Positions 8,843 through 16,784 of a stretch of DNA of 64,000 nucleotides are shown here, piece by piece. Within the stretch, counting starts at the first letter, position 1; every line of letters starts with the position of its first letter. Position numbers and translations under genes: made by a program. The stretch comes from Trebonia sp963785645. Lineage in GTDB: Bacteria > Actinomycetota > Actinomycetes > Streptosporangiales > Streptosporangiaceae. The DNA lies in the NCBI GenBank assembly GCA_963785645.1, contig CAWAWG010000005.1, positions 611,206 through 675,205 on the forward strand, written 5' to 3'. Below the pieces are notes generated by a model. It was given only the letters and a program-made list of their open reading frames with translations, was not told the DNA's origin and did no database searches.

Positions 8843-8866
8843 TTTGTTCGCTCCATCGCCTGTTAT

Positions 8867-8882
8867 GTTCGGTTTGACGAAC
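8867..8882. promoter_or_regulatory. operator 1 of the azl divergent promoter
   Basis: GTTCG-GTTTGA-CGAAC is a perfect five-base-arm inverted repeat with a six-base spacer. It covers a possible -35 TTGACG at 8874-8879 for azlC. It shares the pattern GTTCR-N6-YGAAC with operator 2, 27 bases away. Confidence 0.6.
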
Positions 8883-8893
8883 GCGGACCTTGC

Positions 8894-8909
8894 GTTCATT
8901 ATAGTGAAC
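8894..8909. promoter_or_regulatory. operator 2 and azlC -10 region
   Basis: GTTCA-TTATAG-TGAAC is a perfect inverted repeat ending directly before the azlC ATG at 8910. TATAGT (8900-8905) is a good -10 for a leaderless azlC message. On the other strand TATAAT (8898-8903) could serve the regulator. Binding here would block both promoters. Confidence 0.6.
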
Positions 8910-9944
8910 ATGCGGAGTCTATGGCGAACAGCGTCGCCGGAGCTATTGCGGGATGTGGGACTCGTCTGCCTGGCGGACGGGATCGTGGGGGTGTCGTTCG
9001 GCGCTACCTGCGTCGCTCATGTCGGCTCGGCCAGCGGGCTGGCCTGGTGGGTGCCCGTCGCGATGTCGGTGCTGGTCTTCGCGGGCGGGTCGCAGATCGC
9101 GGCGGTCGGGGTGGTGCTGGCCGGCGGGTCGCCGCTCGCGGCCGTGCTCGCCGCGGCGGTGCTCAACACCCGCTTTCTCCCCTACGGGTTCGCCGTCGCG
9201 GATCTCGTCGGCGCCCCGGACGGCGACCGGGACGGCGACACGGCGGCCGACTTTGCCGGGGCGGCGGACGGCACCGGCGGTTCGTCCGTCCGCGATGCCG
9301 CTGGTGCGGCCGGCGGCGGCCGGGCCAGCGGTTCGGGCCGGCGCCGGGGTGGACGTTACGCGGGGCGGTGGCTCCGGGAACTGCGCCGGCTCGCCGGCAT
9401 CCACCTGATCACGGACGAGGCGGTGGCGTTCGCCTTGCGGCAGTCCGGCCGGGCGCGGCGGCGGTCGGCGTTCTGGACCTGCGGCGTGGCGCTGTTCGTG
9501 GCCTGGAACGTGTCCGTGCTGCTCGGTGTCGCGCTCGGGTCCACCGTGCGGGACACGGACGCGTTCGGGCTCGACGCCACGTTCCCCGCGGTCATGCTCG
9601 CGCTCGCCCTGCCGATGCTGAGCTGGAAGCCGAGCCGGCTCGCGGCGGGGACCGGGGCCGTGATCGCGGTCGCGCTCACCCCGGTGCTGCCGGCCGGACT
9701 GCCGCTGCTCGCCGCGCTCGGCGGGCTCGGCACGCGCTGGAACGGCTGGCGGGACCCGAAAGCCGCGCGTACGGCCGCAAGCCGGGCGTACGGCGTCTTG
9801 TCCGGCTCGCGAGCGCGGCTTCGCGGCAATGGCACCGGCCGGCACCCGGCGCCAGCCCGCGGGCCCGGCGCGAGCATGACCACTCCGTACAGCGCTGCCG
9901 ACGCTGCCGGCCAACAGGAACTGTCTGCTGGAGGTAACCAATGA
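8910..9944 (+). CDS. azlC: AzlC family branched-chain amino acid exporter subunit
   Basis: A 344-residue membrane protein. It has the AzlC N-terminal pattern (LADGIVGVSFGATCVAHVG, then FAGGSQIAAVGVVLAGGS) and NTRFLPYGFAVAD after the second helix pair. It is longer than the usual 230-250 residues. One insert of about 45 Gly/Asp/Arg-rich residues lies in a loop (around 105-150), and the C-terminus has an extra tail of about 60 disordered residues. It works with AzlD, which overlaps it by four bases. Expected substrates are branched-chain amino acids or analogues. The start directly follows operator 2, so translation is probably leaderless. Confidence 0.85.
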   Translation: MRSLWRTASPELLRDVGLVCLADGIVGVSFGATCVAHVGSASGLAWWVPVAMSVLVFAGGSQIAAVGVVLAGGSPLAAVLAAAVLNTRFLPYGFAVADLVGAPDGDRDGDTAADFAGAADGTGGSSVRDAAGAAGGGRASGSGRRRGGRYAGRWLRELRRLAGIHLITDEAVAFALRQSGRARRRSAFWTCGVALFVAWNVSVLLGVALGSTVRDTDAFGLDATFPAVMLALALPMLSWKPSRLAAGTGAVIAVALTPVLPAGLPLLAALGGLGTRWNGWRDPKAARTAASRAYGVLSGSRARLRGNGTGRHPAPARGPGASMTTPYSAADAAGQQELSAGGNQ

Positions 9945-10252
9945 TGCCGGTGACCGCCATTGTGGCGCTGGCGGTGGTGACATACGGGTTCCGGCTCACG
10001 GGCCCGCTGCTCCGGGGCCGGGTGACCGTGCCTCCCGCCGCGGAACGCCTGTTCGCCGACGCCGCCACGGTGCTGCTGATCGCGCTGGCAGCGACATCGG
10101 CGCTCACTTCCGGGCACGGGTTCGCCGGCTGGGCGCGGCCAACCGGGGTGCTCATCGCCGGGGTGCTGGCCGCGCGGCGCGCTCCGTTCCCCGTCGTGGT
10201 GGTCGCCGCGGCCGGCCTCACGGCGCTGCTGCGCCTGGCTGGCGTCCCCTGA
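9941..10252 (+). CDS. azlD: AzlD family transporter subunit
   Basis: A 103-residue membrane protein with three to four hydrophobic helices and the AzlD pattern (TYGFRLTGPLL, then PPAAERLFADAATVLLIALAAT). It is the small partner of AzlC. The ATG overlaps the azlC stop and has GGAGG six to seven bases upstream, inside azlC, so translation is coupled. Confidence 0.85.
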   Translation: MMPVTAIVALAVVTYGFRLTGPLLRGRVTVPPAAERLFADAATVLLIALAATSALTSGHGFAGWARPTGVLIAGVLAARRAPFPVVVVAAAGLTALLRLAGVP

Positions 10253-10267
10253 CGCGACCGGAAAGGC

Positions 10268-10313
10268 ATGATCGTGTTAGTTAAGTCGTAACCCGCTTAA
10301 CTAACACGATCAT
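10268..10313. terminator. perfect 18-base inverted repeat between convergent genes
   Basis: The arms run 10268-10285 (ATGATCGTGTTAGTTAAG) and 10296-10313, with a ten-base loop and no mismatch. It lies between azlD and the convergent phosphatase gene, so a bidirectional terminator is likely. The stem is not GC-rich and has no T tract, so a protein-binding site is an alternative. Confidence 0.6.
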
Positions 10314-10351
10314 AGAAAATCGTTGCCAGCATTTGCGCCCCTCGTGCGCGG

Positions 10352-10954
10352 CTACTGGTCGTCGCCGATGACCACCGGGTCTGGGAGGGACCCGGCGTTG
10401 TACTCCTGGAGGCGCCAGCGGGTGTTCCTCCGTTCCAGGACGGACCAGGAGCAGTTTGTCAGCCCGCCCAGTATCGGGGTGTTCTCGGTGAAGATTCCCA
10501 GGAAGCGCTCCATGCCCAGCCGCAGCGCGGCGCCGTGGCCCACGACGATCGCCAGCTGACCCGGCTCCAGGGTGTCGGCGATCCGGGTGAGCGCGCCGGC
10601 CATGCGGTCCGCGACGATGACGGTCGGCTCGCCGTTCGGCGGGTTCCAGCTGATGCGCTCGGACGGGTAGCGTTCCCGGATCTCCTGGTCCGACAGGCCC
10701 TCCCAGTCGCCGCCGGCGCGCTCGCGCAGGTCCTTGTCCAAGACGACCGGCAGGCCGGTCAGCCGGGCAAGGGGGGCGGCGGTCTGCTGGGCGCGGATCA
10801 AGTCGGACGAGAACAGCGCGTCCGGCCGCAGGGTGGCGAGGCGCCTGGCGGCCTGCTCGGCCTGCGCCTCGCCGGTCTCGTCGAGGGGGATGTCGGTCTG
10901 CCCCTGGAACCGGTGCTCGGCGTTCCAGGTTGTCTGGCCGTGCCGCCACAGCAC
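10352..10954 (-). CDS. histidine phosphatase family protein
   Basis: A 200-residue phosphatase of the phosphoglycerate mutase superfamily. The catalytic RHG motif is at residues 4-6 (LWRHGQTTWN), followed by the second Arg region SSDLIRAQQTA and the late His in VVGHGAALR. It follows rsfS, as in many actinobacteria, where the gene is often described as a putative phosphatase with unknown substrate. GTG 10954 is the first standard start. Homologues usually carry several more residues before the RHG, and those could be read from a CTG overlapping the rsfS stop. Confidence 0.85.
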   Translation of the reverse strand: MLWRHGQTTWNAEHRFQGQTDIPLDETGEAQAEQAARRLATLRPDALFSSDLIRAQQTAAPLARLTGLPVVLDKDLRERAGGDWEGLSDQEIRERYPSERISWNPPNGEPTVIVADRMAGALTRIADTLEPGQLAIVVGHGAALRLGMERFLGIFTENTPILGGLTNCSWSVLERRNTRWRLQEYNAGSLPDPVVIGDDQ

Positions 10955-10971
10955 GAGCCGCTTGGCTGCGC

Positions 10972-11385
10972 TCAGCGTGTGTCTCCGCTCACTGTGCTGC
11001 CAGCCACGGGCGGGTTGCCCACCGTGACCGCCTCGGGCAACGGGATGACCGGGCAGTCCTTCCAGATCCGCTCGAGCGCATAGAAAACGCGCTCTTCCTT
11101 GTTCTGGACATGGACCACGATGTCGTTGTAGTCGAGCAGTACCCAGCGACCCTCGTTCTCGCCTTCACGGCGCACCAGTGTGGCACCTGCCTGCTTGAGC
11201 TTGAGCTCTACCTCGTCGATGATCGAGCGGACCTGCCGGTCGTTGGCGCCGGAGCACAGCAGGAACGCGTCGGTGATCGCGAGCTGGTCGCTGACGTCGT
11301 AGGCGACGATATCGCTGGCCAGCTTTTCTGTCGCCGCGAGCGCGGCGATCTCGGTGAGCTCGATGGCCCTTGGGGTGGCAGTCAC
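10972..11385 (-). CDS. rsfS: ribosome silencing factor RsfS
   Basis: A 137-residue RsfS/Iojap protein. It binds ribosomal protein uL14 and blocks subunit joining when nutrients are low. The fold signature is intact (IVAYDVSDQLAITDAFLLCSG, then NDRQVRSIIDEVE and EGRWVLLDYNDIVVHV). A GTG start is used. In most relatives the gene lies directly after nadD; here nadD is more than 8 kb away. Confidence 0.9.
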   Translation of the reverse strand: MTATPRAIELTEIAALAATEKLASDIVAYDVSDQLAITDAFLLCSGANDRQVRSIIDEVELKLKQAGATLVRREGENEGRWVLLDYNDIVVHVQNKEERVFYALERIWKDCPVIPLPEAVTVGNPPVAGSTVSGDTR

Positions 11386-11591
11386 GTGTAGGGCTCGGCC
11401 TCCTTGGTCGGAGATGCTTACTGCATCAGTTTCTCATGCTCGCGCAAGCGCGTTCGGACAGTGACGCGCTCCGCGCTAATCTGCGCGATTCCCTTGCGAT
11501 CGGGCATGACGGGAATTGAAGCGCCAGCGGCGCTGAACGGACCCGGCCGGCGGCAGGAACCGGGCATACCGGGCGGCCGGCGAAGCGATTC

Positions 11592-11645
11592 AAAGATAGT
11601 GGATTGTTCTGCACGCTATTGCGTTAACAACGATCCGCCGTCTCC
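11592..11645. repeat. degenerate hairpin, relative of the one at 63515-63569
   Basis: The left arm AAAGATAGTGGATTG... pairs imperfectly with the segment ending at 11645 around a short loop. Its left arm matches the left arm at 63518 in about 20 of 24 bases. The 423-base gap 11386-11808 holds nothing else I can support. Confidence 0.4.
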
Positions 11646-11808
11646 AATGCCCGCCGGTTCACCTCGCGCCAGCCGGGTTAAATGTCCGGATTGACGGCCC
11701 ACGGCCCTCGTCTCCGTTTTCCTAAAGGCGCTGGCGCTTAACACGGCCGCCGCACTCCGCAACTCCGTCGCGGCGGCGCCAGGTCAGCTGCCCGTATCGC
11801 GGCGGTTC

Positions 11809-12606
11809 TTACAGGCCCTGCCAGGCCGGCTTGGCCGCGTAGACCTCGCTGTAGTAGGCGAGGCGGTCGAGCCGTGATGCCGCGGCCTGGTCCACCAGCA
11901 CCGTGACGTGCGGGTGCAACTGCAGCGCCGATGCCGGGCAGGACGCCGAGACCGGACCCTCCACGGCCGCCGCCACCGCGTCCGCCTTGCTCTCCCCGGT
12001 GACGATGAGCAGCAGGTGGCGCGCCTGGAGGATGGTCCCGATGCCCTGGGTCAGCACATGGGTCGGCACCTCATCGGGCGAGCCGAAGAACCGGGCGTTG
12101 TCCTTGCGGGTCTGGGCGGTGAGTGTCTTGATCCGGGTGCGGCTGGCCAGCGATGATCCGGGCTCGTTAAAGGCCAGGTGGCCGTCGGAGCCGATGCCGA
12201 GGAACTGCAGGTCGATACCGCCGGCGGCCGCGATCAGCGCCTCGTAGCGCTCCCCCGCCGTCGGCAGTCCGTCGGGACTGGGGTCCGGGCCGTTGACCTG
12301 GTCCGGGCTGATGCCCAGGCCGTCGGTCAGCTCGCGGGCGATGGTGGCCCGGTAGCTCTGCTCGTGCGCTCCCGCCTCCGGGGCGGGCAGGCCGACGTAC
12401 TCGTCGAGGTTGAAGCAGGTCACGGTGGCGTAGGACGGGGCGGTGCCGGCCTCGCGGCGGCGGATGAGCTCGCCGTAGGCCGGGAGCGGGGTTGATCCCG
12501 TGGCCAGCCCGAGTACCGCAGCGGGCTTCCGGCGAACGACGGCCTCGACAGTGTCCGCCGCCAGCACGGCGATTTCGTCGGCCGATCCGAGCGGCACGAC
12601 CTCCAT
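11809..12606 (-). CDS. nagB: glucosamine-6-phosphate deaminase
   Basis: A 265-residue deaminase that converts glucosamine-6-phosphate to fructose-6-phosphate and ammonia. Signatures are LGLATGSTPLPAYGEL near residue 33, the catalytic-loop FNLDEYVGL near 70, and the LGIGSDGHLAFNEP motif near 140 with the catalytic His. It is the last gene of the sugar operon. No nagA deacetylase is in the window, so the operon handles glucosamine or relies on a nagA elsewhere. Confidence 0.92.
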   Translation of the reverse strand: MEVVPLGSADEIAVLAADTVEAVVRRKPAAVLGLATGSTPLPAYGELIRRREAGTAPSYATVTCFNLDEYVGLPAPEAGAHEQSYRATIARELTDGLGISPDQVNGPDPSPDGLPTAGERYEALIAAAGGIDLQFLGIGSDGHLAFNEPGSSLASRTRIKTLTAQTRKDNARFFGSPDEVPTHVLTQGIGTILQARHLLLIVTGESKADAVAAAVEGPVSASCPASALQLHPHVTVLVDQAAASRLDRLAYYSEVYAAKPAWQGL

Positions 12607-12765
12607 CAGCAGCTTCCTTTCCTGCCGCGCGCAGGGCGGCCGTTGAGCAGCACCGACACTACCTGTGTGTTAACGGGCTTGAAGACCCCGGGTCGGCCTC
12701 GCTCTTTCCCCGTGTGGCCGCCGGCGGGCACCGGGCGATCAGCGGGCCGCGATTGGCGGTAGCGC

Positions 12766-13722
12766 TCATCCAGCGTTCCCGATCAACGCGGCACCAATCG
12801 CGCCGACCGGCAACCGGTCCGGCAGCAGCCTGATCCGGGAGGCCAGGTCGAGAGCGGCGAGGAACGGCGAGACGGCGGCCTGGGCGTGCAGCGCCGTGGT
12901 GACCGAGTCGAGCAGGGGCTCCCCTACGTGCGCGACGCCGCCGCCGATGATGATCACGGCCGGGTCGACGGCCAGGCCGAGCATCCGCACCGCGTCCGCC
13001 ACTCCCGCGGCAAAGCGGTCGCGGGCGATGACCGCCGCGGGGTTCCCGGCGGCGGCCGCGGTGAACAGGGCCACGGCAGGCAGTACCTCCCTCTCGGCCG
13101 GCCAGGCGGCGGACAGGGCGGAGCCCGAGGCGCTCAGCTCGAGGCAGCCGCGCTGCCCGCATGAGCACAGCGCGCCGTCCGGGTCGATCGGCACGTGCCC
13201 GATTTCCCCGGCCACACCGTGCGCACCGCGCCGCAGCGTTCCCGACAGCACGAAGCCGGCCGCCAGGCCGGTGCCGAGGCTGAGGTAGGCGAGGTCGTCG
13301 GCGCCGCTGAGCACGTGGGCACCCCAGGTGGCCGCGTTGAGGTCGTTCTCGACGATGACGGCGGCGCCGGTGCGGTCGGCCAGCTGGTCGGCGAGCGGGA
13401 ACCAGTCGCCGCCGAGGCCGAGGTTGACCGCATGGCTCACGGCACCGCGGCCGCGGTCGACGATTCCCGGGATCCCGATGCCGATGTGCGGCGGGAGGGC
13501 ACCGTCGAGCGCGGCGGCGAGCTGGTCGAGCACGGTCGTCGCGGTGCTGAGGATCCCGGCCGGACCCGGCAGGGTGTCCTGCCGGGACTGGGCGACGATG
13601 GTGCCGTCGGCGTCCATGACGGCGCCGAGTATCTTGGTCGCCCCGATGTCGAGGCCGATCCGCATGTCACTGGCCCGCAGGTCGCCGGCCCGCTTGTCCT
13701 CACCCGGCAGGTCACCACTCAT
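12766..13722 (-). CDS. ROK family sugar kinase
   Basis: A 318-residue kinase. The ATP-binding DIGATK motif is near residue 25, the catalytic Asp lies in ENDLNAATWG, and the ROK zinc motif is CSCGQRGCLE. In this operon it most likely phosphorylates GlcNAc or glucosamine before NagB. The start overlaps the regulator stop by four bases. An internal ATG 19 residues later (MRIGLDIGATK) could be the true start. The 159 bases between it and nagB hold no gene. Confidence 0.85.
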   Translation of the reverse strand: MSGDLPGEDKRAGDLRASDMRIGLDIGATKILGAVMDADGTIVAQSRQDTLPGPAGILSTATTVLDQLAAALDGALPPHIGIGIPGIVDRGRGAVSHAVNLGLGGDWFPLADQLADRTGAAVIVENDLNAATWGAHVLSGADDLAYLSLGTGLAAGFVLSGTLRRGAHGVAGEIGHVPIDPDGALCSCGQRGCLELSASGSALSAAWPAEREVLPAVALFTAAAAGNPAAVIARDRFAAGVADAVRMLGLAVDPAVIIIGGGVAHVGEPLLDSVTTALHAQAAVSPFLAALDLASRIRLLPDRLPVGAIGAALIGNAG

Positions 13723-14828
13723 GACACACCCAGCTCACCAGAGAGCACCAGTACCGCGGCGCCGACCAGCACCACGTCGTCGCCGAGCGGCGACATGCGC
13801 ACCACCAGGTCGGCGGCCGACTGTTCCATCACCCGATCGCGGACCGTCGCGTCGAGGGCTTCGCGCAGTTCGCCGTCGAGCAGGTCGGGCGGTCCCGCGA
13901 GCACGACCTCGTGCAGGTTGAGTGCGCCGACCACCGGTGCCAGGGCCTCGCCGAGCACGATGCCGACCGACGCGAGCGGGCGGTCGCTGTCCCGCAGGTG
14001 CGGGACGGACAGTATGGTTTCCAGGCAGCCGACCTTGCCGCAGGCGCAGCGCACGCCGGCCGCGTCGACGACGACGTGCCCGATCTCGCCCGCGGCCCAG
14101 GCGTGCCCCTGGACGAGCGCGCCGCCGACGACAAGCCCGGCGCCGACACCGATGCCGATCCGCAGCAGCATCAGGTCCGCCGCCGTCGTCCCGCCGAACG
14201 TGTACTCGGCCAGGACCGCCGTGTTGGCGTCGTTGGCGACGTAGACGGGGAGGCCGAGCCGCTTGCGGATGATGCCGGTCAGGTCGACCCCGGCCCAGTG
14301 CAGGTTGTGCGCGTCGAGGATCACGCCGAGTCCGTCGACCACGCCGGGCGTGCCGACGCCGACGCCGAGCACCGGCCGGTCGATGCCGGCGCGCAACTGC
14401 TCGGCCAGGCTCACGGCCAGTTCGACCGCCTCCTCGCCGCAGGCGCCGTCCAGCGGGACCTCGGCCCGCGCCTTGACCTGGCCGGACAGGTTGACCACGG
14501 CCCCGGCCATCCGGTCGGCGGGCGAGAGGTCGAGGGCGACGATGTGGGCGGCGTCGGCCAGCAGGCCGACCAGCGTCGGCGGCTTGCCGACCTTGGCCTC
14601 GGCCGGCGCGCCCAGCTCGCCCAGCAGCCCGTCGGCGATGAGCCCGCCCACCAGGTCGGAGACCGTCACCTTGGTGAGGCCGGTGGTCCGGGCCAGGTCG
14701 GCGCGGGAAGCGGGACCTTCCGCGAACAGGTGCTGGAGGATGAGAGAACGGTGGTGGCGCCTGGTGTCCTCCGCCAGCAGCTTGCCGATCGGGCGCAGCG
14801 GGCGGGGACGGACTCCGCCTGTGCTCAC
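13719..14828 (-). CDS. ROK family transcriptional regulator
   Basis: A 369-residue NagC/XylR-type repressor. A winged HTH spans about 25-75 (GPASRADLARTTGLTKVTVSDLVGGL). The ROK domain follows with the zinc motif CACGKVGCLE near residue 265. Effectors are usually sugars or sugar phosphates. It is embedded in the operon, overlaps the permease stop by four bases, and probably regulates the binding-protein promoter (see 18105-18123). Confidence 0.85.
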   Translation of the reverse strand: MSTGGVRPRPLRPIGKLLAEDTRRHHRSLILQHLFAEGPASRADLARTTGLTKVTVSDLVGGLIADGLLGELGAPAEAKVGKPPTLVGLLADAAHIVALDLSPADRMAGAVVNLSGQVKARAEVPLDGACGEEAVELAVSLAEQLRAGIDRPVLGVGVGTPGVVDGLGVILDAHNLHWAGVDLTGIIRKRLGLPVYVANDANTAVLAEYTFGGTTAADLMLLRIGIGVGAGLVVGGALVQGHAWAAGEIGHVVVDAAGVRCACGKVGCLETILSVPHLRDSDRPLASVGIVLGEALAPVVGALNLHEVVLAGPPDLLDGELREALDATVRDRVMEQSAADLVVRMSPLGDDVVLVGAAVLVLSGELGVS

Positions 14829-15715
14829 TTAACCGCTCCCGCCGTCAGTCCGCCCACGACGCGCCGCTCGATGATGGCGAACAGGATGACGACCGGCACG
14901 GTCGCGACCAGGCCGGCCGCGAAGAGGTGCCCCCAGTCGACGGAGTACTCGCCGATGTAGTTGTTGATCGCCACGGTCAGCGGCTGCTGCGACGGCGCCT
15001 GCCCGAGGCTGAGGGTGAGGGCGACCAGGAACTCGTTCCAGGCGGCGATGAACGTGAAGATCAGGGCGGTCACGATGCCCGGAGCGGCCAGCGGCAGCGT
15101 GATCCTGGTCAGGGCGCCGACCCGGCCGAGGCCGTCGACCATGGACGCTTCCTCGAGCTCGACGGGGATCGAGGAGAAGAAGGCGTTGAGTATCCAGACC
15201 GCGAAGGCGAGGTTGAAGCCCGCGTCGACGATGACCAGCGACAGCGTCGGGTTCAGGCCGAAGTCGGTGAACTCGCGCTGGATGCCGACCAGGATGGCGG
15301 CCGGCTGGAACATCTGGGTTGCCAGCACGAGCAGCAGGAAGGCGGTGCGGCCGCGGAACCGGCGGCGCGCGGTGCAGTACGCGGCGGGCAGGGCGACAAG
15401 CAGCACGATCACGGTGGCGCCGGCGGCGATCTCCAGGCTGGTGCCGATGCTGCCGCCCAGGCCGCTTGACCACAGGGTGGTGAAGTTCGAGAAGGTCCAG
15501 CGCTTCGGGAGGACGGTGGCCAGGCCGAGCTCGTCGTTCGGCCGCAGGGCCATGATGAGCATCTCAAGGTACGGCAGCAGGAAGATCGCGGCGATGACGT
15601 AGGCCGCGATGGCGATGACCCAGGTGCGCAGCGGCCGGCGGTTCCGCGGGGCAGGCCGGCCCGCGGTGCGGCGGAGGGCGCGCAGCCGCGGTGCGGGCTT
15701 GGTCGTGGTGATCAT
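14825..15715 (-). CDS. carbohydrate ABC transporter permease, MalG type
   Basis: A 296-residue inner-membrane permease with six predicted helices. The EAA loop (EEASMVDGLGRVGALTRITLPLAAPG) contacts the ATPase. The N-terminal 30 residues are basic and Pro-rich. The start overlaps the upstream permease stop by four bases; the longer open frame upstream is a shadow of that gene. No ATPase is in the operon. Actinobacterial sugar importers commonly share a distant MsiK-type ATPase. Confidence 0.88.
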   Translation of the reverse strand: MITTTKPAPRLRALRRTAGRPAPRNRRPLRTWVIAIAAYVIAAIFLLPYLEMLIMALRPNDELGLATVLPKRWTFSNFTTLWSSGLGGSIGTSLEIAAGATVIVLLVALPAAYCTARRRFRGRTAFLLLVLATQMFQPAAILVGIQREFTDFGLNPTLSLVIVDAGFNLAFAVWILNAFFSSIPVELEEASMVDGLGRVGALTRITLPLAAPGIVTALIFTFIAAWNEFLVALTLSLGQAPSQQPLTVAINNYIGEYSVDWGHLFAAGLVATVPVVILFAIIERRVVGGLTAGAVK

Positions 15716-16599
15716 CGGTCGACCTGCTCCTTCCAGCGGGTGGTGCTGAGGTAGACGACGACGATAACGATGACCAGCAGGAAGTTGAAGACCGACAGGG
15801 CCGCCGCCTGGCCGACGTCGCCCTCCTTGATGTCGATCATGTAGATGGTGGAGGTGGAGGTCTCGTAGCCCGGCCCGCCGCGGGTCATCTCCCAGATGAT
15901 CGGGAAGGAGTTGAACACGTTGATGACGTTGATCAGCGTCGCCACCACGATCGCCGGGCGCAGCAGCGGCAGGGTCACCCGGAGGTAGGACTTCCACGAG
16001 GTCGCGCCGTCGATCGAGGCCGCCTCGTACACGTCGCCGGGGATCCCCTGCAGGCCGGACAGGATGGCGTAGGTGGTGAACGGCAGCGAGACGAAGATCG
16101 CCACGCCCATCATCCAGGCCAGCGCGCTGTTCGGGTTGCCGAGCCAGTCCGCCTGGTTGGAACCGAGCTGCTTGACCACGCCGATGTGGTGCAGGATCAC
16201 GTTGATGACGCCGACGTTCGGGTCGAGCGCCCACTTGAAGATCAGTGCGGTCATCATCACCGAGGCGGCCCACGGGATGATCAGCGCCCACCGGGTCACC
16301 CGGCGGCCGGGGAACTTCTGGTGGAAGAGCTGGGCCAGGCCGAGCGAGATGAGCACGGTCAGGGCCACGACGACCACGACCCAGACCACGGTGCGCAGCA
16401 GAACGGAGACGAAGTCGGGCTCGTGGACCAGGTTGTCGTAGTTGGTGATGCCGTTATAGCCGGCGACGAAGCCTTCGCCGCCGATCTGCTGGAACGACGA
16501 CTGCACCATGACCACAACCGGCCAGAGCACGACCACGCCGATGAGCGCGAGAGCGGGGCCGAGCCACAGCAACGGCGCCAGGCGGCGGAGGGCGAGCAT
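15712..16599 (-). CDS. carbohydrate ABC transporter permease, MalF type
   Basis: A 295-residue permease with six helices and the EAA loop (YEAASIDGATSWKSYLRVTLPLLRP). ATG 16599 begins MLALRRLAPLLW. A GTG one codon earlier has better spacing (eight bases) to GAGG and is the alternative start. Further upstream the frame reads through the palindromic repeat, with no family similarity. It lies behind the hairpin at 16700-16753, which may lower its expression relative to the binding protein. Confidence 0.88.
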   Translation of the reverse strand: MLALRRLAPLLWLGPALALIGVVVLWPVVVMVQSSFQQIGGEGFVAGYNGITNYDNLVHEPDFVSVLLRTVVWVVVVVALTVLISLGLAQLFHQKFPGRRVTRWALIIPWAASVMMTALIFKWALDPNVGVINVILHHIGVVKQLGSNQADWLGNPNSALAWMMGVAIFVSLPFTTYAILSGLQGIPGDVYEAASIDGATSWKSYLRVTLPLLRPAIVVATLINVINVFNSFPIIWEMTRGGPGYETSTSTIYMIDIKEGDVGQAAALSVFNFLLVIVIVVVYLSTTRWKEQVDR

Positions 16600-16664
16600 C
16601 ACACTGTCATCCTCAAATCTCGCATTTCTCCTGGGGTAAGGTCGCGTGGAACCCGGCCATTCCT

Positions 16665-16697
16665 CGGGGGGTACGGGGGGTCGTCCCCCCGGGAGAC
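16665..16697. repeat. dispersed GC-rich palindrome, copy 2
   Basis: CGGGGGGTACGGGGGG followed by TCGTCCCCCCGGGAGAC. It matches copies at 29974 and 60542 nearly base for base, in the same orientation. It lies between the sugar-binding protein and permease genes. Confidence 0.75.
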
Positions 16698-16699
16698 GG

Positions 16700-16753
16700 C
16701 CGGGTTGCGCGCCCGATACGATGGCGGTTTTTGCCATCGGGCGCGCAACCCGG
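16700..16753 (-). terminator. strong hairpin downstream of the sugar-binding protein gene
   Basis: Perfect 18-base arms (16700-16717 and 16736-16753; CCGGGTTGCGCGCCCGAT) enclose a loop that can itself pair GATGGC with GCCATC around five T. It sits 30 bases after the binding-protein stop and before the permeases. This is the usual place for a processing or attenuating structure that keeps the binding protein in excess. Confidence 0.65.
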
Positions 16754-16784
16754 CGACGGGTCCCACGCGATATCGGAAACTATC

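Noticed and set aside
10972..11385. rsfS-phosphatase start at a CTG overlapping the rsfS stop
   Set aside because: It would match homologue length, but CTG starts are rare; the GTG at 10954 is kept and the alternative is noted.
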